Shown in pieces: positions 45,440-55,523 of a stretch of 64,000 nt of DNA. Where the stretch lies: contig JACGCM010000715.1 in the NCBI GenBank assembly GCA_014058105.1, forward strand, positions 3,720,001 through 3,784,000. Reading direction: 5' to 3'. Numbering within the stretch: the stretch's first letter is position 1; the number at the start of each line of letters is the position of its first letter. The notes under the pieces were generated by a model. It had not been told where the DNA came from, did not search any database, and was given only the letters and a program-made list of their open reading frames with translations. The translations under genes and the position numbers were made by a program. This stretch comes from Kingdonia uniflora (Eukaryota > Streptophyta > Magnoliopsida > Ranunculales > Circaeasteraceae).

Positions 45440-46720
45440 AGGGACTTTACTTAAACAAGGAGAACTTTATTTAGAGTTTACGATTTCCTCCATCAAGGGT
45501 TGTTTCATTTTTCAACAAATGGGTGGAGATGTTCTTGGTGGGTCTTAGAGAAATCTAATGTACATATTATTTAAGGCGTACATATACAAGGCGTGACATG
45601 ATTTGGCATCCTGAATAATAGCAGTTCTACTATATATAATGTTTAATTTTGTTCTTATGTTAATTTAGTATTTTTGATTGCTAAATACGCCATGCTTATT
45701 TGCTTGATATGTTGAACTTGGTAGGCGTTATGTTTACTTTAATTTTGATAGAGGATCCAAACCAAAATGACTTTTAGATCTTCTTATGTTACTTTCGATT
45801 TTGAATTGGCGATATGACTGAATTAGTTGTAAAGAGGAATATCTCTTATATTGCTTTTTTTTTTGCTTGAACTCTTTTGGTGGTACTTGGTTTGTTTGGG
45901 GTTGCTCTGAGGTCTAATTGGTATATCAAGAAGGGAAGACAATCTTATTTATTGATAACAAGCTTATATTGAACTATGTAGGTGTTTTTAAGACTATGTA
46001 TCACCCTAATCATCTTAAGAGATCCATTTCTATCCCAACTTTTTTTGTTTCTGTCTTACTAAAATCAAACATGCTTTGAAATCGAAATTGTCGTGAACTA
46101 TGCCTCTTGATGAAGTTCTTGCTATCATAGCTGGGATATATTAAGTGGGGCAAAATGGGCGATCTAATTTGTGTCGGTCTTTAGATAACCTTAAAATTTT
46201 AGTGGAAATAATAAAACTGTGTAATATGACAAGGAACTGTTGGAACGAGATAATTTATCGATGCATTTTTGCTTATTTTTGACAATTGTGATCAGTTAGG
46301 TGTATTTATTATTGTTGTATTTTGGGACAAAGTAAAATATCCATTTTATGTGATTGGTACACCTATTTTTCCCCAATATCAGGAGAATGTTATGTGTTTC
46401 ATAGCACTGTAATAGTTGTACCTCTAAACATTTGTAGGAAGTTTTGGTGCTTAAAATAAATTTATGGGCGTTATAGTTGTTGCAATATTATCCAGGGATA
46501 GTGTCGAAGGTATGTCACTATAAATACATAGTTTCTGGGATTAAAAAATTGTATACTTGATTGTACAGTTTTACGCATATCTTTTCGGCTTACAAGATAG
46601 TTAATGATATTTGTGGCTTTCAAGTCTTATCAGATGGTCTCACCAACTATATGATATCGTCCAAAATACTATTGGTTGCCAGGTAAATAATACCTTGCCG
46701 TTACTGGAAAATTATATAGC
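45440..46720. other. Non-coding DNA of H2
   Basis: AT-rich, with no supported exon, RNA or repeat. Confidence 0.45.
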
Positions 46721-46722
46721 AC

Positions 46723-46770
46723 CGAAGGCGCATTGACGTTATTGCCGTGGCGAGCCACGGGTAGTACTAG
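46723..46770 (+). repeat. Helitron 3' terminus (end of H2)
   Basis: Subterminal caccgaaggcgcattgac, then CCGTGgcgagCCACGG-type hairpin (46745-46760), gtagtaCTAG and an immediate T of the next unit. This is the best-preserved 3' end in the window together with that at 55127. Confidence 0.75.
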
Positions 46771-46879
46771 TCTACGCCATTGTCTCAAGGATAAAGAGGG
46801 GCTGGGATTTATGGGAAGGAGGGGGATGGATGGCCTAGATTTGTTTAACTATTTGGCTTAGGGGTACTTTTGACATTGT

Positions 46880-48090
46880 CTCTCTCTCTAATCAAATTAC
46901 CCGAACTCTTCTTCTTCTCTCCATCTCTCCATCTCCACAATGCCACATCCGGACATCGGTTAATCCCCTCTAGCTAATATCTCCGTCTCTTAATATAAAA
47001 CCCTAATTTCATTTTCAATCTCTGCAACCTCCAAACCCTAACAATGGCGTCCTCTGCCACATCTTAACCTCTGGTCACGATCCATTTTGCAGTTGTTGGA
47101 AGAGAGGAAGGGAATAAATGTTTTGCGGTATCTTCAAGCTACTAACGGGTAAGGATTTTTCTCCAGAACACTTCATTGGTGTTCTTTCGATTCACACCAT
47201 CCGATTGCCTAAGAAGTTCAATTCTGCTCAATCTTATTTACCTTACCCGAGGCATGACAGTGTTGGCATACAAAAATAACTGCTATAATTTTTACCTGCA
47301 CTGATGGAGGAGATTCTCAATAGATTATCCATGCTTAATACACATTCTTCTTCTCAACAGCCTTCATTGTAGATATCTTACATTTATAGCAACTTAACAA
47401 GTAGATATTTATTGTGAACTTGCAGGAGGCAGAACCTTACCCAAGGATTGAAAAAGTTACAGGATTTTTTAAATAATTGTGTGGCAATTCAATTGGCGCC
47501 AACATTTTTAAATATTTTTTTAATAATAAAAAATATACACTGCGCCAATTCAATTGGCGCAGTTAAATATTTTAAAAAAAAACATTTTTTTAATAGTAAT
47601 TTTTTTTAATAATTTATTTTGGCTGGCCCACTAACACGCTGACATGAACGGGCTCGCCACAGATAGCCACTGATTTTCTTAAACTTAGCGTAATTTGAGC
47701 AATAACTATCCTGAAAAAGGGTTTTTTTCTAAATTTGAATCGTTAACATAACGATAGCTATCCTGCTGCCAATGCTCTTATACAGTTATTATTTTTTTAC
47801 TTTCTGCTAATGTAATAAGTTTTGAGTGAGTAAATGCTTATGGGAGAAATGTTTGATTGATATAATATAGGTTCAAGCGTGTGGATCAATGGTGATAGAA
47901 GAGTAACCTCGAATTGCACTGCAAGTCTAGAAAAAATGAAATGCCATATGTTTAATTTGTAATCTATACTTCTTTGTTTCAAATGCCATATGTTTTCCTC
48001 CTCATAATTTTGTTTTGTTCATTTGTATTTGATGTGTTCCATATAGTGAATTACTTTGGGTAAGCTTTCTTTAATTTTATTTGTGACTGT
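46880..48090. other. Leader-like and repeat DNA of H3
   Basis: 46880-47050 is CT-rich and leads to aacaATGGCGTCCTCTGCC at 47041, a start-codon-like context that hits a stop within eight codons, so it looks like a captured 5' end of an unknown gene. Around 47486-47565 the word ttcaattggcgc occurs twice; one site forms the near-perfect palindrome gcgccaattcaattggcgc. No gene is supported. Confidence 0.45.
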
Positions 48091-48445
48091 AACTTCATGT
48101 GGCGTCGCTTATTAATATACCAGCTTGGAGGTGGCTATCTATTTGGGTTGCTTGTGGGATTTGTTGCTGATTCTCTTGGTGTTACTATTGGTGCAACAGC
48201 TGCATTTCTTCTTGGTAGAACAGTAAGCTTCTATAACCCGTGGATTCTTACAACTAGAAATTGTTTTTTTTTTCTCTCTCACATCAAGATAAACAAGATA
48301 GTCACTCTTGAAATGCCATATGTTTTCCTCCTCATAATTTTGTATTGTTCATTTGCATTTGATGTGTTCCATATAGTGAATTACTTTGGGTAAGCTTTTT
48401 TTCTCTCTCACATCAAGATAAACAAGATAGTCACTCTTGAAATAC
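47980..48445 (+). repeat. Interleaved direct duplications around the TVP38 fragment
   Basis: An about 88-bp phrase (from gaaatgccatatgttttcct to ttactttgggtaagct) occurs at about 47980-48067 and again at 48310-48397. A second phrase (ctcacatcaagataaacaag, continuing to cttgaaat) occurs at about 48278 and 48408. The two pairs overlap in order, as expected from at least two successive unequal duplications. Confidence 0.75.
48097..48222 (+). pseudogene. Captured exon of a SNARE-associated Golgi / TVP38-type (VTT domain) membrane protein
   Basis: The frame reads IYQLGGGYLFGLLVGFVADS then LGVTIGATAAFLLGRT, ending at a gtaagc donor. The GGGYLFG...GF..DS.G..IGA...FLLGR pattern is the conserved core of the VTT (DedA/TVP38/TMEM64) domain, a re-entrant membrane segment found in Golgi and plastid proteins. 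Only this exon is present. Confidence 0.75.
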
Positions 48446-48474
48446 ACTGATTTTTTTCTTCATATTTGGACCAG

Positions 48475-48938
48475 GAGAAAGAGCTCATTGAAAGGTATAA
48501 TGTTTGGCTTAATAAAGAGTTAGCAGCCAAAGTTGACGATATTTTCCAACTGCAGAGAACACATACTGATCTTGAGACAGATATATCAGCTAAGCTTGCA
48601 AATGTAATAACACTATTTTCTGTCAGTCTTATTGGTCATATGGTATATACGTTCGTGTCCTTTTTTTCAAACTTATTTTTTCTTAGGTTGAGAGGCAATT
48701 CGAAGAGTGCTCAAGCTCTTTAAAGTGGAGCAAAGATTGAGTAGTAGAGCTAGAAACAAAATTGACTTTTTTACATGAGGTACGTTTAATTATCTATCTA
48801 TCTATATATATATTTGAATCTATGGGAAATTTATTTATTCTCGCCCAATTTTGTTCGTATCTCCGATGAAGGAATTTTGCTCGAGCAAAGACGTTGCTGC
48901 TGCTAATGAAGAACATTTGTCTGCTGAGATTTCTACTG
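48475..48938 (+). pseudogene. Captured exons of the nuclear pore basket protein NUA/TPR
   Basis: Three coiled-coil blocks follow GT-AG borders. 48475-48603 reads KELIERYNVWLNKELAAKVD and ends ETDISAKLAN. 48687-48779 reads VERQFEECSSSLKWSKD, then a TGA stop, then VVELETKLTFLHE. 48870-48938 reads EFCSSKDVAAANEEHLSAEI. These match the N-terminal coiled coil of plant NUA (Nuclear Pore Anchor, TPR homologue), a large nuclear-basket protein acting in mRNA export and SUMO homeostasis. The in-frame TGA probably replaces an arginine codon. Intron retention shows DNA-level capture. Confidence 0.75.
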
Positions 48939-49030
48939 TGAGTCGAACTGGAAATATTTAAATTTAAATTCATGCTATCGTTACTTCCACGTTAGAAAGC
49001 AGATCAATTTGAAATAGCTGGACTCATGCT

Positions 49031-49870
49031 ATCGTATTCAGCGTGTTTTTCTATAACTCAGCTTACTTCCATATGCCTTGATAATTTGTAGATCATCCAC
49101 TGAGATGTTCATAGCTGTGTTGGCTTTATCAAAAATATTCTTAAGTTCATTGATGATATTATTTTTCGTCTAGGGGGATGTACTACACATTATTAAACAC
49201 CAAATCATTTCTAAATTTAGACCATAGATCTTCAGAGTTAACACAAGAAGCTTTTGTACGAGGCAGGATGTATGGTTTGCTTCTGTTAATACTACAGTAC
49301 AAGATGATATCACCAAGGGTCTCTTACCATCTCTTATCACTTGGGAGTTATGGAAATGGAAATCTAGATGTAATGCCAAGTGTGATGATATGAGTAAGCC
49401 TGCAGCGATCATAATTTAAAAAGTGTGCACATGGTTATAGAATCTGAGCTATCGTATTCAGCGTGTTTTTCTATAACTCAGCTTACTTCCATATGCCTTG
49501 ATAATTTGTAGATCATCCACTGAGATGTTCATAGCTGTGTTGGCTTTATCAAAAATATTCTTAAGTTCATTGATGATATTATTTTTCGTCTAGGGGGATG
49601 TACTACACATTATTAAACACCAAATCATTTCTAAATTTAGACCATAGATCTTCAGAGTTAACACAAGAAGCTTTTGTACGAGGCAGGATGTATGGTTTGC
49701 TTCTGTTAATACTACAGTACAAGATGATATCACCAAGGGTCTCTTACCATCTCTTATCACTTGGGAGTTATGGAAATGGAAATCTAGATGTAATGCCAAG
49801 TGTGATGATATGAGTAAGCCTGCAGCGATCATAATTTAAAAAGTGTGCACATGGTTATAGAATCTGAGCT
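49031..49870 (+). repeat. Two apparently identical 420-bp tandem copies
   Basis: 49031-49450 and 49451-49870 look identical base for base: the same open frames occur on both strands at an offset of exactly 420. The unit covers part of a LINE ORF2. Such identity points either to a very recent unequal exchange or replication slip, or to an assembly artefact. Confidence 0.9.
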
Positions 49871-50160
49871 ACATGTACAACATCAAAAGAAGTGGAGATT
49901 TCACAGAGTTGTTTACTCTATAAGCACTCAAACTGCATTCAAAGGCAACCAAAGCAAAGAAAGTCACTGATTGTGAGATGGTTATAGCCCAACATTGGAG
50001 TCTTTAAACTAAACACTAATAGTTTTGCATTGGCATCCAATGGGATGTGGAGCAGGAGGTATAGTCAGAGATCATCAAGGTGAACCTGCATTAGGCTTTT
50101 CTGTTGGATTAGGCCCTGGCACCAACAGTTTAGCTGAGCTGTTATATTCCTGTATTATGT
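49160..50160 (+). mobile_element. LINE ORF2 3' fragment with RNase H domain
   Basis: Frames within and after the 420-bp repeats give LLPSLITWELWKWKSRCNAK (the linker before RNase H). Then comes an RNase H block GCGAGGIVRDHQGEPALGFS and GLGPGTNSLAELL (about 50047-50146). This is the C-terminal end of a plant LINE. Stops interrupt it and no RT is seen. Its orientation is opposite to the LINE remnant at 18640-19870. Confidence 0.7.
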
Positions 50161-50840
50161 TTACTGATTTTCTATCTATTTTGTAAGCATTAATGCATTC
50201 TGTTTTCACAATCCTACTGAATCCATGCATTCTGTTTACTGTTCTCACATCCTTCACATGCACTGAATCCATGTTTTTATATGAATGTATTTCAAATACA
50301 TAGCTGGGAATTTACTATTACTGCTTGATTTTAGTGAATTTTTTTACAATACATATGTGGTTGAATGATTTATCCCTGCTTGAATATTAGCTACTTTTTT
50401 GTTTCATTCTTACTTTAAGCTTCTTTGATCACCTATGCCATTGTAATTAGGTTTCATTGCTAAATTCATGACGAATTCGTCGAATAATTACAACAACAAC
50501 ATATATAGAAGAAACAACAACGAAAATAATACTCTTCCTATTCCTCAAGTAAATAAAGTTTTATACTCTAGCATTTAGAATTTATACATGAGTTCAGAAT
50601 TAAGTAATACATGAGTTTTCTATTGCTAGCTTCTAATATTAGAGACCACTGGATATTAACTACTGTAATCATTTTTGAGTTTAGCTTTTGATATTAACTA
50701 CTATTTGATGTCTTCTCCCATTTCCTTTTCTGTTCTTCTCTTTGCCTTCCCTCTTTATGTTAAAAGAGCATGTAAGTTAATCTCTTCTTTCTTTGGAGTT
50801 GAATTAAGTTCTCATTTTTATTGCGAGGTCGTTTTTTTTT
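50160..50840. other. Non-coding DNA of H3
   Basis: AT-rich DNA between the LINE fragment and the duplicated 551-bp segment. No gene is supported. Confidence 0.45.
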
Positions 50841-51391
50841 CACCACATGTTGTCGGAGTAAAATTGTATATTCTATGGATTTCGACCTCCCTGTTGTTAG
50901 AAAACCATTTTTGCAAAAATGAACTCTATATTTCTTGTTGTGTCTATCTATCAATTGGAATCTGTATATTGTGTTTGGGTTCCAGTAGTTATTAAACTAT
51001 ATGTATATAGTGATTTTTCCCCCTCTCAAACACTAACATTATCGTAGTTAATGTTATAGTAGTGATAGTTGTTGTATATTTTGCATAATTCTTTGGCCTT
51101 TTGCATCTTAATTTCGTGACGCCATTGAGTATATTTTCCTCATTGATGTTTTAAAATGTGCTACTTGATTTCTTCTTTATACTCTTGATAATCGATGTTT
51201 CATTGAATTTGCAGTAAGTTTTTTTCATAGCTAACTCGCTGTCGACACCTGAAGACGATCACAACAACAGAAATGAGGCTAACAGAAAGGGGGGAAAACA
51301 TGTTCCTGAGGTAAGTACATGTTAGTTGGACTGTGATGATGATAATGATAAATATAATTTCATACGACTTTGTACATTGCTCAATTCTCAT
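50841..51391 (+). repeat. 551-bp segment duplicated at 22388-22938 (copy 2)
   Basis: Collinear with 22388-22938 without net insertion or deletion and with only a few substitutions. It carries the same splice-framed block ending in cctgag|gtaagt. Here it is followed by unrelated DNA and a WAT1 fragment and not by RPA-like exons. Confidence 0.9.
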
Positions 51392-51733
51392 TTTGGTGTT
51401 GCACGCGTGTCTATCTATCAATTGTAGGATCGATATATTAATTGTCAAGTCATTAACCGCATGTATTAGTTTTATGTGTGAGTATTATTAGCCTTATCTC
51501 TCCATCCTTCTCTTATTTCCCACATATGATTCTGAAGGAAGAATCACTTTGTTTAATGGAACATATTTAACAAAACAAATTAAGAAAAATATTGTTAAAC
51601 TAATCAGAAATGATGTTCTCCACATATGGAGTTGTCGTGACAACATTAATAAATTTCTATCATATTACAAATACTTTCTTCCTTCCTAACAATGAACTTA
51701 GAGGCCTAAAGAGATAGACAGAGGGAGATAGAG

Positions 51734-52298
51734 ATGATGGCCGCAGAGTTCACTGATGTGGGAATAACTACACTAAGCAAAGCATCTATGTCAAGAGGCA
51801 TGAGTCTGTTCGTCTATGTTGTCTACTATAATTCTTTTGGCAGTCTCTTCCTCCTCCCTTTTCTTCATTTCAAAAAGGTTTATCATCTTTCTTTAAACTC
51901 TTAACATGTTATCAATTTAAGTACTCATTCTATGATTCCCCCTTTGCAAAAAAAAAAAACATCCCCCGTTTACCATCTTTATCCTTCACAGATTCTTCAT
52001 CCTTAGTCTCATTGGGTACATAATTTAGCCCTTTTTGTAAATTATTTAGACGTTTTCTAGAGGGATGAACATCTAAAGAAGTTCATTGGTCAGTTAAATG
52101 GAGTCTTTGTTTTGTAAATGTTAGTCTGTCTAATGATACATTATGATTAAAGTATCACTAATATGTTTATTTTTTGTAGGGTACGTGCTTTGCCCAAGTT
52201 CTATCATTTGTTGGTATTCGCTACAGCTCTCCGTCTCTCGCTGCTGCCATGGCTAACATCATCCCCACTTTTACTTTCGTTCTTGCAGTCACTTTCAG
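51734..52298 (+). pseudogene. Two captured exons of a WAT1-related (nodulin MtN21/EamA) transporter
   Basis: Exon 51734-51877 reads FTDVGITTLSKASMSRGMSL then FVYVVYYNSFGSLFLLPFL, ending at a gt donor. Exon 52180-52298 reads GIRYSSPSLAAAMANIIPTF then TFVLAVTFR, with a strong gtaagc donor. These are transmembrane helices of the EamA-fold WAT1-related family, which move metabolites or auxin across the vacuolar or plasma membrane. The second exon of a normal gene is missing between them and nothing follows, so the copy is incomplete. Confidence 0.78.
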
Positions 52299-52980
52299 GT
52301 AAGCTTGGAAATTGAGTATCACTATTGTTTTTTGTTGGTAGGGTCTTGATATATATGTTTGCGGTGTTAATTGTAAGGATATGGATATCTTTAGTAGTAG
52401 ATTATATGGGGTCTGATTGTTCAATTGTCAATTAGTATATTAGGATTAGGATTTAGGATTAAGCGCATTTGGACTTTAAAAAATTGAATTCGCCCATAGT
52501 ACATTTGGATTTAGTATGGCGACAAACCCACAAGAGCTCAAAAGGTAGCGCCGAAGGCACGTCAACTTAGTATGGCAACAAACCCACATGCTAGTCATGC
52601 ACAAATTTATAAAATTAAGGTAAAAGAAAAAAGGAAAAGAACACGGGTGAAGATAAGGAGGTTAGTTCTCTATTTCACTTAACCCAGAAGAGCACATGGC
52701 AACATAACTTAAAGCAGAAGGCAAAAAATAAATGAAAGAAAAGATACCTAGAAAACACTTAAACCAAACCCATCCTCATTGGCTGACTAAAATGTCCCCT
52801 TTTGAAGATAAAGTCATCTAAGTACATATGTCCTCTATTTTTAACTGTTTACATTTTTATTTTGACTGTTTGTCTATATGTATATTTCATTTTTATTGAA
52901 GGAAGTAATAGTAGGAGTTTGTCCTTAATTAGCATCCACTGACATGATTTTTCTCTTTTATCATTAGTGATATATTTCAT
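52299..52980. other. Non-coding DNA of H3 with a Helitron-like subterminal motif
   Basis: At 52550-52567 gcgccgaaggcacgtcaac matches the motif that precedes true Helitron ends, but no hairpin or CTAG end of the right form follows at once; gctagtc at 52589 is a poor candidate. A phrase ggattaagc(g/a)catttg.act occurs here (52458) and at 54790. Confidence 0.45.
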
Positions 52981-53009
52981 TGGATGTTTTGGTACCGTGG
53001 CCTGGGTAG

Positions 53010-53625
53010 ATGTCAAGGAATAAGAAACTCTTCATGCTGATAAGATTGCAATCAATGAAGGGGAGAAAAATCTAAAGGTAAGGTTCCTCAATGCCTAAAT
53101 TGTCTGTCAATTGATGTTGTGAAGGGTACATGATGTTTTGTGTGAGTCTCTGATGAATTAGAATTTGCTCTTCTGTAGGAACTCAATGCAATTTTCTCTA
53201 AACCGCTTATAGAGCTGTTATCCACTGAAATTGAGATAGACGATGCAGCTCTGATATCCATAGACAGCAAGGGAGTCGATATCAGGGTGCAGCAAGGTGC
53301 ACAGGTACTTTTCTTCTTTTCTCTGTACATAATTTCACGGACGTTCCTTCACCACACCAAAAGGACTGATCTGAGATTGGCCTGCTTGGGAATAAGGCAA
53401 ATAGGGGAAGGAAGATGGTGGAAAACACTGCAAAATAAGAACCAAGTGTAATATATCCCACTTTGCAGTGGTTTTCACTATTTGTCACCCTTTAGCACTA
53501 TCATCTATATCCCCTCATTTTGGCCCTTTTTTGCAGTTCAACATTCATAAAATATCATTTGAGGTGGGAAATCCTGTAGAAACTTTGGAGGAGGCAAAGG
53601 CAGCCCTTCAAAAACTAATAAACAA
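53010..53625 (+). pseudogene. Captured exons resembling a plant DUF2470-type protein (At3g49140-like)
   Basis: Three blocks join across GT-AG introns: HADKIAINEGEKNLK (53028-53077), ELNAIFSKPLIELLSTEIEI then DDAALISIDSKGVDIRVQQG (53179-53305), and FNIHKISFEVGNPVETLEEA (53537-53608). From memory the pattern ADKI....EK...AL......I.....A.I..DS.G.D.RV resembles the C-terminal part of plastid FMN-binding-like/DUF2470 proteins such as At3g49140. An in-frame stop occurs just before the first block. The assignment is tentative. Confidence 0.45.
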
Positions 53626-53649
53626 AGATTGTAGGTTGAGATTGTAGAC

Positions 53650-53938
53650 CAAATGTTATATTCACTGATAGAGAATCCTGAGGCAATGGATAAGGACATT
53701 GAAGATGAAGTGTCATAGATCACAGCCGCTCACTTTGAGGCCGTCAATAAAGTTTGCACATAGGAGTGTAAGCGACGTTGACATCTGCAAGTGCCAGGCA
53801 TTTGCCCAGACATTGCAACAGTCGAGGGGGTTGGGTAGTGAGTTCCAGTTTGCAGAAGCTAGAGCTGGGTCTGCCGCTGCTTCTGACGCGTTTGCAACTC
53901 CTGCTGCAGCTGCTGGAGAAGATGATCTGTATAGTTAG
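53650..53938 (+). pseudogene. Captured C-terminal exon of CDC48 (p97 AAA-ATPase)
   Basis: The text reads [15 protein letters not shown], a stop, and ITAAHFE. After a frameshift it continues [20 protein letters not shown] then [19 protein letters not shown] and finishes EDDLYS. This is the distinctive C-terminus of plant CDC48, including the tail used for cofactor binding. The ATPase domains are absent. CDC48 is a hexameric segregase that extracts ubiquitinated proteins. Its tail is joined here to an unrelated exon block ending about 53625, forming a chimera inside H3. Confidence 0.88.
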
Positions 53939-55045
53939 ATCATTACCTTTCATTCATCAGGGCCATCTGACTTAATGGATTCTACGGATATTATATATGT
54001 AGTGCTTTGCTAGGGTAAAAAATTACCAAGGGAGAAATTTATCCTAGACTTGAGGTAAATATTGGGACTCTTGCCGTGGAGTATATTTATTTGTTTTATT
54101 TTGCAAGACCTTAAGCCACTCAATAATTTGGTTCATTTTTCCCGTGGATGGTTTAGATTACTGGCTTTATAAGCCTTTAAATTGTTAAACTTTTGTTGGT
54201 TATTTATAAATTTCTAAAAGATCTTTAATTCTCTTCTTTCCTGTTGGTTGTATTTATATTGTTCTCTGCAGTAATATATGAGATTGTGTTTGATACATTG
54301 CTTAAGTTTGGGAGCTGAGATTTCTTTTTGAAGGCTACACTACTGGTAGCTGTTGTATGATTTTTGTTAACCGTATTAGTTGAGTTTCATTAATAGACGA
54401 AGTTTAAAAGTTGTAGTTACACTATTTTTGCTACCTGTATTTGTTGAGCTTGAACTTCATGAATTGACAGTTTAGAGCATCTTCAATAAAAGGGAGTCTT
54501 GGTCTCTTGGAGAGCATATACGCGCTTATCCAGCAAATGCGTGAGACAGTCTTCGAGTAACAGATTTTGGCAAACTATTCTTTCTCTCAAAAATTCGTTG
54601 GAAATATTCTTAGAAGTAATAATTTTTGTGGATGACAAAAACAACTCCCATACACATAAGCAGAGGTCTTAAGTTCGATTCACCACCAACAAGCAGAGGT
54701 CCTAAGTTTGATTCACCACCAACAGAGACACTCGCCAAGATTTACCTTGACTTAACTTAGTATGTGGTTTGGCAAGGTCCTCACGATTTGGGATTAAGCA
54801 CATTTGAACTTTTAAAAATTAAAATCGTCCATATGTATTTTTGATTTCCTTTAGAAACAGTAGTGAATCTTAGTCCATTTTAGTATGGATGGCTTGATGT
54901 ATTAGTCGAAGGCGTGTGAATGCAACAATTGTGTATGATTGATAATGTATTTTTCACATGATAAGAAATTTAGTTCTCAATATAGATAAATAACTGTGAT
55001 TTGATGATGAATAAGATACACTAAAAATTATTAAGAGAAGTTGAT
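53939..55045. other. Non-coding tail of H3
   Basis: No exon is supported. A duplicated phrase (agcagaggtc(t/c)taagtt(c/t)gattcacc) occurs at 54660 and 54694. Around 54900 gtcgaaggcgtgtgaatg is another partial copy of the Helitron subterminal motif. Confidence 0.45.
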
Positions 55046-55127
55046 AGTGCCGAATACATGTGGACGTATTCACCGTGATTTGGTCACGGGCAACGTTTTT
55101 GCCGTGGCGAGCCACGGGTATTACTAG
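55046..55127 (+). repeat. Helitron 3' terminus (end of H3), with two hairpins
   Basis: The segment has an inner set (gtgccgaatacatgtggac, then the hairpin CCGTGatttggtCACGG, then gcaac) and an outer set (GCCGTGgcgagCCACGG, then gtattaCTAG, then T). Two stacked terminus-like sets suggest a 3' end built on an earlier one. Confidence 0.7.
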
Positions 55128-55128
55128 T

Positions 55129-55408
55129 AAGGAAATAAATATGATAGAATTTTGTTAGGATTGTTGAACTATGATTTTGAGTACTTTTCCGAACTTACCC
55201 ATTCTAATTTGTAAGTTTTTAAATGAATTTATAGATATCATCTGACAAGTATGCAGATTCGTCTTCTGTGGAGTCTCTGAATCCGAGGTTTTTCCAAATT
55301 CTTACATCTATAAAAGCATTCAACAAAAATGCTTGCTTGGGTTAGGGCTCTATCAAATGAAACAATCTCCTCTCCTCCATAGCAAGGAGGCAGAGCAATC
55401 TTTAGAAT
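55129..55408. other. 5' flank of the V-ATPase G gene
   Basis: Unique-looking AT-rich DNA directly after the Helitron array. Together with the TATA-like TATAAATA at 55409-55416 it should contain the promoter of the downstream gene. Confidence 0.5.
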
Positions 55409-55416
55409 TATAAATA
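55409..55416 (+). promoter_or_regulatory. TATA-like box of the V-ATPase G gene
   Basis: TATAAATA lies about 115 bp upstream of a leader-exon donor at 55524, a normal position for a TATA box in front of a non-coding first exon. It is only about 280 bp from the end of the Helitron array. Confidence 0.5.
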
Positions 55417-55523
55417 GGAGGGTATAAATGTCAATTGAAAAAAATATAAAGTTTGCAAAAAAAAAGTCTTCTGTTAAGTGTCTGTTACTGTTGATTGAAT
55501 CTCAGTCGTCTCCGTTTCATCAG

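Larger units (their letters stand above)
37459..46770 (+). mobile_element. Helitron-like unit H2, 9.3 kb, with captured MLO, PPR and MATH fragments
   Basis: Starts TCTATTATACATTAGG directly after CTAG of H1. Ends with a perfect CCGTGgcgagCCACGG hairpin (46745-46760) and gtagtaCTAG at 46770, preceded by the subterminal motif caccgaaggcgcattgac (46723). The first about 130 bp share the module gctgggatttgtgga / gagatggacggcctagattt with H1 and H3. No Rep-helicase is seen, so it is non-autonomous. Captured pieces: MLO (38315-38669), PPR (39700-41480) and MATH (45312-45437), all on the plus strand. Confidence 0.65.
46771..55127 (+). mobile_element. Helitron-like unit H3, 8.4 kb, with at least five captured gene fragments
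   Basis: Starts TCTACGCCATTGTCTCAAGG directly after CTAG of H2. Its start lacks the TTATACATTA stretch of H1 and H2 but shares the following module (gggctgggatttatggga, agggggatggatggcctaga). Ends with hairpin GCCGTGgcgagCCACGG (55101-55117) and gtattaCTAG at 55127. A second hairpin-like set (caccgtgatttggtcacggg) lies just upstream. Captured plus-strand pieces: VTT/TVP38, NUA/TPR, WAT1-related, a DUF2470-like exon and CDC48. A LINE fragment, the 420-bp tandem repeat and the 551-bp duplication are also inside. Confidence 0.65.

Noticed and set aside
47486..47565. Terminal inverted repeats of a separate MITE (ggcgc words)
   Set aside because: The palindrome and its partial copy are only about 55 bp apart and no target duplication could be seen; described only as a palindrome within H3.
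52550..52595. Additional Helitron 3' end
   Set aside because: The subterminal motif is present but the hairpin and a properly spaced CTAG end are not.
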